Shown here piece after piece: positions 1 through 7,369 of a stretch of 8,819 bases of DNA (position 1 is the first letter of the stretch; each line of letters starts with the position of its first letter). The stretch is taken from NCBI GenBank assembly GCA_950063125.1, contig CATLZI010000077.1:1-8819 (forward strand), written 5' to 3'. The notes below the pieces were generated by a model that saw only the letters and a list, made by a program, of their open reading frames with translations, was not told where the DNA came from and made no database searches. Origin of the DNA: an uncultured Porticoccus sp. (GTDB taxonomy: Bacteria > Pseudomonadota > Gammaproteobacteria > Pseudomonadales > Porticoccaceae). Made by a program: the position numbers and the translations under genes.

Positions 1-2249
1 TTCAGGGAGTCTGGCTCCGACGGTTCGAAAGCCAATGCCATGGCCAGTGCCACGGAGCTGACCATGTTGACCCAGAGTATCTGGGCGGCAGTAATTGGCA
101 GGGTCAGTCCGAAGAGTATTGCCAGCAACAGACTGAGGGACTCGCCGCCATTCACCGGTAACAGAAAGGAAATGACTTTTTTCAGATTGTCGTACACGGT
201 CCGCCCCGCCTGGACGGCTTTGGCAATGGTGGCAAAATTGTCGTCTGCCAGGACCAGTTCAGCCGCTTCCTTGGCTGCTTCGCTGCCTTTATGCCCCATG
301 GCAATACCGGCGTCGGCCCGTTTCAGGGCCGGGGCATCGTTTACTCCATCCCCGGTCATGGCGACAATTTTTCCCTGTGCCTGCAATGCTGTAACCAATC
401 GCAATTTGTGTTCCGGGCTGGTGCGTGCAAATACGTCTGTATCCAGTACCCGATCCGCCAGAGCCTGCTCATCCAACTGATCGATATCTGTACCGGTGAG
501 GACGCTATCGGGATTCTGCAGGCCGATTTGGCGGCCAATGGCTGCAGCGGTACCGGCGTGGTCACCGGTGATCATTTTTACCCGGATGCCCGCTTGATGG
601 CAGTCGGCAACGGCAGCAATGGCCTCTGGTCTGGGGGGGTCGATCAGTCCCACCAGGCCCAGGAAGGTCAGTCCTTGTTCCAGGTCAGCCATGTCAAGTG
701 AGGTCTTTCCCGCCGGCATCTCTAGCGAGGCCAGTGCCAGCACGCGCTGTCCGTCAGCGGCGAGTTTCTCTGCTTTATCATGCCAGAGATCAGGCAGAAA
801 CGGTTCCAGCTCGTTGTTGGCATTGTACTGTTGTTGACATAAGCCGAAGAGGCTCTCCGGGGCTCCTTTTACATGCAGCCTTCTACCCTGTGAACTCTCG
901 TTAAGGGTGGCCATGAAGCGATGTCTGGCATCGAAGGGGATGACATCGATGCGCGGCCAATGAGTGTGGGCATCCGTCATGGTCAGCCCGGTTTTTTCAG
1001 CAAAGGCGAGTAACGCCCCCTCCATGGGATCGCCTTCGACGATCCATTGGTTATCCCGTTTATGGAGTGCTGCGTCATTGCAGAGAGCCGCAGCCAGAGC
1101 CAGGCGTTCGAGTCGGTGAGTAGAATGCTCCTCCGCCTGGGAAACGATGTCACCTTCCGGTGCATAACCGCTGCCCCGGATACTGAAATCCCCGTTGGGA
1201 GTTGCCACGGTGGTGACCATCATTTCATTGCGCGTCAGTGTTCCGGTCTTGTCGGTACAGATAACCGAGACCGAGCCCAGGGTCTCAATGGCGGGCAGGC
1301 GACGTACGATAGCGTTTTGGCGGGCCATAGCCTGAACCCCGATTGCCAGGGTAACCGTCAATACGGCCGGTAACCCTTCGGGAATGGCCGCGACGGACAG
1401 CCCAACCACAGCAGTGAATATCTCACTGAAAGCCTGTTTCTGGATCAGTAAACCATAGGCCAGAATAGCGCCCGCCATCGCCAGAATAAAGACGGTCAGC
1501 CATTTGGAGAATACTGCCATCTGCTGCACCAGCGGTGTGGTGAGGGTCTCCACTCGGGCGAGCATGCCGCTGATGCGACCTATCTGGGTGGTCGGGCCAA
1601 TATCCACCACGACTCCACGCCCCTGACCACGGGTGACCAGCGTGCCGCTGAATGCCATGGAGGCACGATCGCCCAGGGCTGCGTCTATGGCTGTGGGCGT
1701 CACGCCCTTTTCCACTGGTACGGATTCACCCGTCAGAATGGCTTCCTGAATATTGAGACCGCTGGCTTTGAGCAATCTCAGGTCAGCCGGGATCTTGTCC
1801 CCGGCTTCCACCAGTACAATATCGCCAGGGACCAGCTCCTCGCCGGGGACACTCTGCCGCCTGCCATCCCGGATCACGGCTGCATTTGGGGCCAGCATAT
1901 GGCGAATTGCATCCATGGCCCGCTCTGCCTTCCCTTCCTGAATCAGACCGATCACAGCGTTGAGAACCACCACCGCAAGAATTACTGCAGTATCCACCCA
2001 GTGGCCGAGCAGGGCTGTGATCATGGCCGATCCCAGCAATACATAGATCAATACATTGTGAAAGTGCAACAGAAAGCGCACCAGAATACCGTGGCTGTGT
2101 GGCAGGGGAAGATTGTTGGCGCCGTATGCCTGGCGGCGTTTCGCCACATCTTCTGCAGTTAGTCCGTCAGCGCTGGCATCCAGTGTTTTGAGCACCGCTG
2201 CAGTGTCCAGTCCGTGCCAGTGAGTGTGTTCACCTTGATTTTTTGTCAT
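1..2249 (-). CDS. P2-type cation-transporting ATPase (partial, C-terminus beyond left edge)
   Basis: ATP-driven ion pump of the inner membrane, HAD superfamily. Reading the minus strand from ATG 2249 gives 749 codons without a stop. In order: N-terminal cation-ATPase domain with the phrase RRQAYGANNLP; M1-M2; actuator loop TGES at residues 173-176; M4 motif PEGLP at 290-294; phosphorylation motif DKTGTLT with Asp333; nucleotide-binding KGAPE at 461-465; hinge TGDGVND at 632-638; M5 with Asn700 and Glu703; M6 with Asn728. The window ends just after M6, so M7-M10 (about 150 residues) are missing. PEGLP and the M5 residues point to the P2 group, but the M6 position that is Asp in SERCA-type Ca2+ pumps is Ser732, so the ion is uncertain. 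An in-frame ATG at 2297 would add 16 residues; neither start has a well-spaced ribosome site (AGGA lies about 15 bases before 2249). Confidence 0.95.
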   Translation of the reverse strand, partial: MTKNQGEHTHWHGLDTAAVLKTLDASADGLTAEDVAKRRQAYGANNLPLPHSHGILVRFLLHFHNVLIYVLLGSAMITALLGHWVDTAVILAVVVLNAVIGLIQEGKAERAMDAIRHMLAPNAAVIRDGRRQSVPGEELVPGDIVLVEAGDKIPADLRLLKASGLNIQEAILTGESVPVEKGVTPTAIDAALGDRASMAFSGTLVTRGQGRGVVVDIGPTTQIGRISGMLARVETLTTPLVQQMAVFSKWLTVFILAMAGAILAYGLLIQKQAFSEIFTAVVGLSVAAIPEGLPAVLTVTLAIGVQAMARQNAIVRRLPAIETLGSVSVICTDKTGTLTRNEMMVTTVATPNGDFSIRGSGYAPEGDIVSQAEEHSTHRLERLALAAALCNDAALHKRDNQWIVEGDPMEGALLAFAEKTGLTMTDAHTHWPRIDVIPFDARHRFMATLNESSQGRRLHVKGAPESLFGLCQQQYNANNELEPFLPDLWHDKAEKLAADGQRVLALASLEMPAGKTSLDMADLEQGLTFLGLVGLIDPPRPEAIAAVADCHQAGIRVKMITGDHAGTAAAIGRQIGLQNPDSVLTGTDIDQLDEQALADRVLDTDVFARTSPEHKLRLVTALQAQGKIVAMTGDGVNDAPALKRADAGIAMGHKGSEAAKEAAELVLADDNFATIAKAVQAGRTVYDNLKKVISFLLPVNGGESLSLLLAILFGLTLPITAAQILWVNMVSSVALAMALAFEPSEPDSL

Positions 2250-2433
2250 GGGTAGTATTTTGGTTCCTGGATGCTTTGGTTCTGTTTGAAAGGGCATTAT
2301 GACTGTGTTGATGTTGGTTGCCAGGGTGTATCAGAATAAAAAATCGTCAGCCTGTCATCAATAAATCAACTGTCTCCAGTAAGATGGCGATCATGTACCC
2401 TGATCAGCAGTATACCTTGGAGGAATTATAACA
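2250..2433. promoter_or_regulatory. Divergent intergenic region between the ATPase and CoA-transferase genes
   Basis: These 184 bases separate two genes read in opposite directions, so both promoters should lie here. The clearest sigma-70-like candidate is on the minus strand toward the ATPase: TTGATG (2361-2356), a 17-base spacer, then TATTCT (2338-2333). Each hexamer matches consensus at four of six positions. An overlapping plus-strand candidate is TTGATG (2308-2313) with an 18-base spacer before CAGAAT (2332-2337). A small inverted repeat, GATCA 2389-2393 and TGATC 2401-2405, lies just before the CoA-transferase ribosome site. No regulator site is recognised. The calls rest on motif matching by eye. 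Confidence 0.3.
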
Positions 2434-3699
2434 ATGGCCGTTATTTGCAAAACAGTTGAAGAGGCATTGGCACCGATAAAATCCGGCGACAGGGTCTGGT
2501 GCCACTCCATGGCGGCAACGCCCTACAGGCTCCTGGAAGCGCTGGCCGTACATGTTTTGAGCCTTGAAAACGTCACACTGCTTCAGCTTCACCTGGAGCA
2601 TGCAGAAGCGGTCTGCCAGCCCCAACTTGAAGGGCATTTGCGCAATCGCTGTTATTTCGTCAGCCACGGTACCCGGGAACTGGTGAATACCGGCAAGGCG
2701 GATTACGTGCCCATCTTCCTCTCCGAAATCCCCAAACTCTTGCGCAGCGGTCGCCAGCCCATTGATGTCGCACTGATTCAGGTGTCGCCCCCGGACCGTC
2801 ACGGCAATTGCTCGCTCGGTGTCTCCGTAGAGGCCACTCTGGCAGCCTGTAACGTGGCAAAAACCGTGATTGCCCAGATTAACCCGCAGATGCCCCGCAC
2901 TCACGGTGATGCAGCCATTTCGTTGAAATCCATTGACTTCGTTGTGGAGATCGACAGCGAGATCCCCGCCTCTTCCCCTTCTGTGCCAAAGGACGAACAC
3001 CTGCAGATTGGTGGCCATGTGGCCGAGTTGATTCGCGATGGCGACTGCCTGCAAATGGGCATTGGCGCCATACCGGATGCGGTGCTGGCGCATCTCGGTA
3101 ACCATCGACATCTGGGTATCCATACTGAAATGTTTTCCAGCGGTGTGCTGCCGCTGGTGGCATCGGGTGTCATAGACAACAGCAATAAGGTGATTCAGCC
3201 GGGTAAAATTGTCACCAGCTTTGTACTGGGTTCCGATGCCCTCTACGATTTTGTTGCTGATAACACCGAGGTGCTTTTTCTCGATGTGGAATATGTCAAC
3301 AACCCGGCAGTCATTCGAAAAAATGCTCAGGTGGTATCGATCAACAGTGCGATTCAGATCGACCTGTCCGGTCAGGTCTGTGCGGATTCCATTGGCGGAA
3401 AGGTTTATTCGGGTTTTGGTGGGCAGGTGGATTTTGTCACTGGTTCCCAGCTTTCAGAGGGCGGTCGCTCTATCATTGCGATGCCATCCACGGCTCTCTC
3501 TGGCAGTCAATCGCGCATTGTCAGCCACCTCTCGGGCGGCGCCGGTGTGGTGACGTCGCGTGCCCAGGTGGATTTCATCGTGACCGAGTATGGTGTTGCA
3601 CACCTGCATGGTCGCAGTCTTCGTGAGCGGGCCGAGCGATTGATTGCCATTGCACATCCGGATTTCCGGGAGGACCTGGCAAAATCTGTCAATTTCTAG
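2434..3699 (+). CDS. Acetyl-CoA hydrolase/transferase family protein, 4-hydroxybutyrate CoA-transferase type
   Basis: Predicted cytosolic CoA-transferase of 421 residues, the usual family length. These enzymes move CoA from an acyl-CoA, usually acetyl-CoA, to a short carboxylate by way of a glutamyl-CoA thioester. The N-terminal domain carries the SPPDRHGNCSLG segment at 118-129. The second domain has GIGAIPDAV at 209-217, the catalytic region GIHTEMFSSG with the expected nucleophile Glu232, and the oxyanion-loop motif GFGGQVDF at 327-334. The C-terminal phrase TEYGVAHLHGRSLRERA is typical of the 4-hydroxybutyrate/butyrate group. The start is supported by GGAGG at 2419-2423, ten bases before the ATG. 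It is transcribed divergently from the ATPase and its stop overlaps the stop of the DUF3047 gene. No pathway partners are adjacent, so the acceptor (4-hydroxybutyrate, acetate, butyrate or another acid) cannot be set from context; a hydrolase role is possible. Confidence 0.93.
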   Translation: MAVICKTVEEALAPIKSGDRVWCHSMAATPYRLLEALAVHVLSLENVTLLQLHLEHAEAVCQPQLEGHLRNRCYFVSHGTRELVNTGKADYVPIFLSEIPKLLRSGRQPIDVALIQVSPPDRHGNCSLGVSVEATLAACNVAKTVIAQINPQMPRTHGDAAISLKSIDFVVEIDSEIPASSPSVPKDEHLQIGGHVAELIRDGDCLQMGIGAIPDAVLAHLGNHRHLGIHTEMFSSGVLPLVASGVIDNSNKVIQPGKIVTSFVLGSDALYDFVADNTEVLFLDVEYVNNPAVIRKNAQVVSINSAIQIDLSGQVCADSIGGKVYSGFGGQVDFVTGSQLSEGGRSIIAMPSTALSGSQSRIVSHLSGGAGVVTSRAQVDFIVTEYGVAHLHGRSLRERAERLIAIAHPDFREDLAKSVNF

Positions 3700-4364
3700 T
3701 CACCGGCTTCGGGTGCAGCAGAAAACCAGATATCGCCATACCAGGCCCGTGCACTGAGACCGGTGTTGTCGGTATCGGTCATCAGGGCGACGGCCGCGAT
3801 CTCCCCGGGATCTTCACCGAACAGACGTCGATAATCGGCCAGTACATCCCGTTGTTCCTGTACCCATTGATCCTGCAACCCGCGACTACCCCGGACGGCG
3901 ATCATTCGGGCATTTGAGGTAAAGGCATTGGGCCACTCACTGCCTGCGGGCTGATTGCTCGACCAGACATAATTGATCGCACGGGTGCGCCAGAACCTCA
4001 GCCCGCCGGAAAATACCACATACAGCCGCGCCGGATAATCATCGCCGGCCTTGTGGCGCTCATTGTTGCCAGTCAGCAGGTCGTTGACTTTCCAGGACCA
4101 GTTCAGCAGCGGCGTCTGTTTCAGATCAATTGCTATTTCCCGGTAAAGGCCCGAGGCGCTGGCGCGACTGTCAGCCCGCAGCACCTGTCGACCGTCATCG
4201 GGAACCAGCGCATAATCGGTTTTTCCGGTAAACACTTTGGTGTTCCACTGATCGAGCTGACCTTCGGAAAAGTTGCCGACATCGATTCGGTCAACCTCGG
4301 CGAGTGCTATCCCCGAACAGGGCAACAGTGCAGTGATGAGGGAGATTTTCAGCCATACCGTCAT
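3696..4364 (-). CDS. DUF3047 family secreted protein of unknown function
   Basis: A 222-residue protein with a predicted Sec signal peptide: a hydrophobic stretch from Trp4 to about Leu21 ending ALA before Glu23, so the mature protein is probably periplasmic. I recognise DUF3047 from its conserved run: ASASGLY at 68-74, NWSWKV at 88-93, KAGDDYPARLYVVF at 105-118, NYVWS at 131-135, EWPNAFTS at 143-150, ALMTDTDNTG at 193-202 and YGDIWF at 209-214. No biochemical role is known to me; the acidic TDTDNTG segment could bind a metal or sugar, but that is a guess. ATG 4364 is chosen because it puts the signal peptide at the N-terminus. An upstream in-frame TTG at 4442 and ATG at 4400 would bury it and have no ribosome site, although 4364 itself has only a weak one. 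The Cys in LLPCSG is preceded by Pro, so a lipoprotein is unlikely. Confidence 0.88.
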   Translation of the reverse strand: MTVWLKISLITALLPCSGIALAEVDRIDVGNFSEGQLDQWNTKVFTGKTDYALVPDDGRQVLRADSRASASGLYREIAIDLKQTPLLNWSWKVNDLLTGNNERHKAGDDYPARLYVVFSGGLRFWRTRAINYVWSSNQPAGSEWPNAFTSNARMIAVRGSRGLQDQWVQEQRDVLADYRRLFGEDPGEIAAVALMTDTDNTGLSARAWYGDIWFSAAPEAGD

Positions 4365-4419
4365 TGCTCGACAGGTTGTTGATGAAATAGCTGGGAGCAT
4401 AGGAATATCCGAACAAGGA

Positions 4420-4440
4420 GGGTAGCCTGGCAGGCTGCCC
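4420..4440. promoter_or_regulatory. Near-perfect palindrome in the divergent DUF3047 / zinc-ribbon gene spacer
   Basis: On the plus strand, GGGTAGCC (4420-4427) is followed by the five bases TGGCA and then GGCTGCCC (4433-4440). The arms pair at all eight positions if one U-G wobble is allowed. As duplex DNA the core AGCCTG-G-CAGGCT is a perfect six-base inverted repeat around position 4430. It lies 56 bases upstream of the DUF3047 start and 151 bases upstream of the membrane zinc-ribbon start. No T-run follows on either strand, so it is not a classical terminator. It could be an operator for a dimeric regulator or a hairpin in the DUF3047 leader. Confidence 0.4.
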
Positions 4441-4590
4441 AATAAGGCAACAGGTTAGTGTGGATTGCGGGGCCGGGCAACTCGTCAGGCGCATCGAAAT
4501 CTGTAGGGCGGGAGCAAACGGTTTGATGATTGCTTCGTCAAAACAGGTAGCTTCGTATTTATGCAGCAATTACCAGGTGAACTCACGACC

Positions 4591-4905
4591 ATGGAGCGCC
4601 GCAGGCTTAAATACCTCGGGTTGGCATTGCTGCTGGCATTGTCACTGGGGATTGCACTCGCCCTGTACCTTGCTTCCGCAGTGGGTGCCGTGATTGCACT
4701 GGTGGTCGGTTACCTTATCTGGAGATTATTTATTCTGTTGATTGATCGGCAGCTGGCATTGACCTGCAGTATTTGTCGGCGGCGGGGATTGGCCGAAATA
4801 CCGGGGTTGCCCTGCCGACTGCCGGAATACCAATGCAGTGCATGCGGGGCACGCTTCAAGCAGGGCCATCCCATATCGGCGGTGCAAACCGATAAAACCG
4901 ACTGA
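4591..4905 (+). CDS. Small membrane protein with C-terminal zinc-ribbon-like cysteine pairs
   Basis: A 104-residue protein that I cannot assign to a named family. After a basic N-terminus (MERRRLK) there are two closely packed hydrophobic segments, about residues 8-28 and 30-51, forming a membrane hairpin. A soluble tail follows with two CxxC pairs: Cys59-Cys62 (CSIC) and Cys82-Cys85 (CSACG), plus Cys75. The spacing of about 19 residues fits a zinc ribbon, and the basic residues RRRG after the first pair suggest the tail is cytosolic. ATG 4591 is chosen because AGGTGA at 4575-4580 sits ten bases upstream. An in-frame ATG at 4561 would add MQQLPGELTT and has a poorer site. The hydrophobic pattern and paired cysteines make it likely to be real. 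It is divergent from the DUF3047 gene and convergent with the DUF971 gene, 46 bases apart, with no terminator visible between. Confidence 0.65.
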   Translation: MERRRLKYLGLALLLALSLGIALALYLASAVGAVIALVVGYLIWRLFILLIDRQLALTCSICRRRGLAEIPGLPCRLPEYQCSACGARFKQGHPISAVQTDKTD

Positions 4906-4951
4906 ACAGCGACTTGCCAAGCCAGTTTGCAGCGTGGCGGAGATGAAACAC

Positions 4952-5341
4952 CTAATGCCGGGTAGGGCTGATCAACTTGACGACCTGGCGGTCCGGTTCG
5001 CGAAACTCTCCGGCTGCCTCCAGCGCTGAGAGATAATCCTGCCAGTAACTCTGGTAGTTGATGGCAAGGTCGCGCAGATAGTCCCAGGTGAAAATACCGC
5101 TGTCGTGACCATCACTGAAGGTCACCTGCAGGGCATAGTTTCCCGAAGGGGCCACATGGGTGATACGGACACCATGTTTTCCCGACTGCGGTATTCCCTG
5201 TCCCTTGCCGTGTCCGCGAACTTCCGCGCTGGGGGAGTGGACCCGCAAATACTCTCCGGTCAGTGTGAACCGGCTGCCATCAGCATACTCGAGCAGCAGG
5301 CTGCCTTCCTCAAGGTTCAGTTTGATTTTTTCTGGTGTCAT
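4952..5341 (-). CDS. DUF971 protein (gamma-butyrobetaine hydroxylase-like N-terminal domain)
   Basis: A small cytosolic protein of 129 residues made almost entirely of the DUF971 domain, the fold also found at the N-terminus of gamma-butyrobetaine hydroxylases. Numbering from GTG 5350, the diagnostic motifs are EYLRVHSPSAEVRGHG at 33-48 and FSDGHDSGIFTWDYL at 78-92, both nearly unchanged from the Pseudomonas protein encoded after hslVU. The His and Asp residues in GHDSG are candidates for metal contact, but the function is not established. It follows hslU on the same strand with a gap of 35 to 44 bases, so it is probably the last gene of the hslVU transcript. The start is uncertain: GTG 5350 adds three residues (MAA), ATG 5341 is used here, and neither has a clear ribosome site, which suggests translation depends on ribosomes finishing hslU. 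Confidence 0.88.
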   Translation of the reverse strand: MTPEKIKLNLEEGSLLLEYADGSRFTLTGEYLRVHSPSAEVRGHGKGQGIPQSGKHGVRITHVAPSGNYALQVTFSDGHDSGIFTWDYLRDLAINYQSYWQDYLSALEAAGEFREPDRQVVKLISPTRH

Positions 5342-5353
5342 CGCGGCCACGCT

Positions 5354-5383
5354 GCCGGTGTTATCCGGCCCCTGTTATCCGGC
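5354..5383. repeat. Short direct and inverted repeats in the hslU-DUF971 gap
   Basis: The ten-base word GTTATCCGGC occurs twice on the plus strand, at 5360-5369 and 5374-5383, four bases apart. The first copy also forms an inverted repeat, GCCGG (5354-5358) with CCGGC (5365-5369) around a six-base loop. The repeats fill almost all the untranslated space between the hslU stop and the DUF971 start. They could fold in the mRNA near the DUF971 start, or be a small slippage duplication. Confidence 0.4.
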
Positions 5384-5385
5384 AT

Positions 5386-6711
5386 CTACAGAATGAATCG
5401 GGACAAATCTTCATCCCGGGAAATTTCATTCAGGTATTTATCGACATAGGCACTGTCAATATCGATGGGCTCGCTTTTTTCGCCGAGGTCAGAGGCTTCG
5501 AACGACATTTCCTCCAGCAGACGCTCCATGATGGTATGCAGGCGTCGGGCACCGATATTCTCCGTCCGCTCATTGACATCAAAGGCAATTTCCGCAATAC
5601 GCTTTACGCCATCGGCGGTAAAGCGGATGCGGAGCTGTTCGGTCGCCAGCAGCTCCCGGTATTGCTCGGTCAGAGACGCGCTGGGCTCGGTTAGGATTCG
5701 TTCAAAGTCACCACTGGTGAGGGACTCAAGTTCTACCCTGATGGGCAACCTGCCCTGCAGCTCCGGAATCAGATCCGAGGGTTTTGAGAAGTGGAAGGCG
5801 CCGGAAGCGATAAACAGGATATGGTCGGTTTTGATCATGCCGTATTTGGTGGAGACCGTGCAGCCCTCAATCAACGGTAGTAAATCCCGCTGCACACCTT
5901 CCCGGGAAATGTCGGTACCGGAGGTTTCGCCGCGCTTGGCCACCTTGTCAATTTCATCGATGAAAACAATGCCGTTCTGCTCTGCAACAGTTACCGCGCG
6001 AACTTTCAGTTCGTCATCATTGACCAGTTTTACTGCTTCGTCCTCGGTGAGTTTTTTCATGGCCTGTGCCACGGTCATTTTTTGCCGACTGGTTTTGTTT
6101 TTCCCCAGGTTGGAAAACATGCTTTGCAGCTGGTTGGTCATCTCTTCCATGCCGGGCGGCGCCATGATTTCAACGCCCACCGGCGACGCATTGACTTCGA
6201 TTTCGATTTCCCGGTCATCCAGCTCGCCCTGGCGGAGCTTTTTGCGGAATACCTGCCGGGTACCTGACTCCGTTTCCGTCTGTTCCTTGTCCCGGGCAGG
6301 GGGCAACAGGACATCCAGGATACGCTCTTCGGCAGCGTCCATGGCGCGATGCTGGACCTTTTGCATTTCCTGTTCACGCAGCTGCTTCACCGACGTCTCC
6401 ACCAGATCGCGAATAATCGATTCCACATCCTTGCCCACATAGCCCACCTCGGTGAACTTGGTGGCTTCCACCTTGACAAAAGGCGCGTCTGCCAGCCGGG
6501 CCAGTCGACGGGCAATTTCAGTTTTACCCACCCCGGTGGGGCCGATCATCAGAATGTTCTTCGGTGTTACTTCATTGCGCAACTCCTCTCTGAGTTGCAT
6601 GCGACGCCAGCGGTTGCGCAGGGCAATGGCTACAGCGCGCTTGGCTGCATCCTGCCCTATGATATGGCTGTCGAGTTCATGGACGATTTCACGAGGGGTC
6701 ATATTGGACAT
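5386..6711 (-). CDS. hslU: ATP-dependent protease ATPase subunit HslU (ClpY)
   Basis: AAA+ unfoldase of the HslUV protease: hexameric rings of HslU unfold cytosolic substrates and feed them into HslV. The protein is 441 residues, close to the 443 of E. coli. Visible in order: [21 protein letters not shown] near the N-terminus; Walker A GPTGVGKT at 57-64; pore loop GYVG at 90-93; the intermediate (I) domain at roughly 110-240; Walker B VFIDEID at 249-255; the arginine-rich [13 protein letters not shown] region at 271-283; sensor-2 GARR at 387-390; and the C-terminal DLSRFIL that docks into HslV. All key residues are present. The start [10 protein letters not shown] matches the family, with purine-rich AAGAGA about nine bases before the ATG. 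It follows hslV after a 118-base gap that contains a hairpin. Confidence 0.98.
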   Translation of the reverse strand: MSNMTPREIVHELDSHIIGQDAAKRAVAIALRNRWRRMQLREELRNEVTPKNILMIGPTGVGKTEIARRLARLADAPFVKVEATKFTEVGYVGKDVESIIRDLVETSVKQLREQEMQKVQHRAMDAAEERILDVLLPPARDKEQTETESGTRQVFRKKLRQGELDDREIEIEVNASPVGVEIMAPPGMEEMTNQLQSMFSNLGKNKTSRQKMTVAQAMKKLTEDEAVKLVNDDELKVRAVTVAEQNGIVFIDEIDKVAKRGETSGTDISREGVQRDLLPLIEGCTVSTKYGMIKTDHILFIASGAFHFSKPSDLIPELQGRLPIRVELESLTSGDFERILTEPSASLTEQYRELLATEQLRIRFTADGVKRIAEIAFDVNERTENIGARRLHTIMERLLEEMSFEASDLGEKSEPIDIDSAYVDKYLNEISRDEDLSRFIL

Positions 6712-6774
6712 GTCTTGGTCTCTTGTTTCCGGTTGCCGTCAAACCCTCGGGCTGTAGCGGCAAATAATGGAGCC

Positions 6775-6828
6775 CAACCGGGCAGTGTGACAGTGGTAAC
6801 AGGGCTTCGCTCTGCCAACACCCGGTTG
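6775..6828 (-). other. Extended hairpin in the hslV-hslU intergenic gap
   Basis: Nested inverted repeats begin two bases after the hslV stop in the direction of transcription. The outer arms CAACCGGG (6775-6782) and CCCGGTTG (6821-6828) pair at eight of eight positions. Inside, TGG (6794-6796) pairs with CCA (6815-6817), and CAGGGC (6800-6805) pairs with GCTCTG (6809-6814) around a TTC loop, allowing one G-T wobble. No T-run follows, so it is not a standard intrinsic terminator. Possible roles are protection of the hslV message end, a processing site, or tuning of hslU expression relative to hslV. The structure is read by eye. Confidence 0.5.
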
Positions 6829-6829
6829 A

Positions 6830-7369
6830 TCAGTAATCGAGTTGTTCAATCGTGCGGTTGTGATTGGTATAGATACAGATATCGCCGGCGATGGCGAGTC
6901 CCTTCTCGACGATATCTCTGGCACTCAGCTCGGTGTTGTCGAGCAGGGCGCGCGCCGCAGACTGGGCGAAAGGGCCACCTGAGCCAATGGCAATCAGATC
7001 TTCTTCGGGCTGGATCACATCGCCGTTGCCGGTAATGATCAGCGAGGCTTCTTTGTCGGCTACCGCCAGCAAGGCTTCCAGTTTCCGGAGGATACGGTCC
7101 GAGCGCCAGTCTTTGGCCAACTCCACGGCGGCGCGGGTCAGGTTGCCGCTGTGCTGTTCCAGTTTGGCCTCGAATCGTTCGAAAAGTGTGAAGGCGTCGG
7201 CTGTGCCGCCGGCAAACCCGGCAATAATCTGATCTTTGTAAAGGCGGCGCACTTTGCGCGCGTTGCCTTTCATAACCGTATTGCCAAGGGTGACCTGGCC
7301 GTCTCCGCCGATGACAACGGTGCCATTGCGGCGCACGGAGAGAATGGTGGTACCGCGATATTGTTCCAA
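6830..7369 (-). CDS. hslV: ATP-dependent protease peptidase subunit HslV (ClpQ)
   Basis: Proteasome-beta-like threonine peptidase of the HslUV complex; two hexameric rings degrade substrates passed from HslU. With the start at TTG 7369 the protein is 179 residues and begins [14 protein letters not shown]. Cleavage after Gly6 exposes the catalytic Thr7, equivalent to Thr1 of E. coli HslV. The family core is intact: [62 protein letters not shown] and the IAIGSGG loop. The TTG is chosen because AGGAG (7380-7376) lies six bases upstream and because the product matches homologues that start MEQY(H/R)GTTI. An in-frame ATG at 7393 would add eight residues, has no good ribosome site, and lies only a few bases beyond the predicted sigma-70 start point. 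It precedes hslU and follows a heat-shock-type promoter. Confidence 0.96.
   Translation of the reverse strand: MEQYRGTTILSVRRNGTVVIGGDGQVTLGNTVMKGNARKVRRLYKDQIIAGFAGGTADAFTLFERFEAKLEQHSGNLTRAAVELAKDWRSDRILRKLEALLAVADKEASLIITGNGDVIQPEEDLIAIGSGGPFAQSAARALLDNTELSARDIVEKGLAIAGDICIYTNHNRTIEQLDY

Noticed and set aside
40..2162. Several plus-strand open frames opposite the ATPase
   Set aside because: The minus strand reads as one continuous P-type ATPase with every signature motif; the plus-strand frames are short, overlap one another and show no domain.
2404..3123. Minus-strand open frame of 239 codons opposite the CoA-transferase
   Set aside because: No recognisable motif; the CoA-transferase on the plus strand has clear catalytic motifs and a good ribosome site, so this is a shadow frame.
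4300..4364. Lipoprotein signal in the DUF3047 protein (LLPCSG)
   Set aside because: Pro directly before Cys does not fit a lipobox; an ALA signal-peptidase I site six residues later fits better.
4906..4951. Bidirectional terminator between the zinc-ribbon gene and the DUF971 gene
   Set aside because: Only a weak GCCA/TGGC pairing is present and there is no T-run on either strand.
5338..5385. A 15-codon frame starting just after the hslU stop and ending in ATGA at the DUF971 start
   Set aside because: It has no ribosome site and its sequence is explained by the ten-base direct repeat; a leader peptide is possible but unsupported.
5465..6442. Long plus-strand open frame (325 codons) opposite hslU
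   Set aside because: Its translation is very rich in Ser and Arg without domain motifs and mirrors hslU codons; hslU is unmistakable on the other strand.
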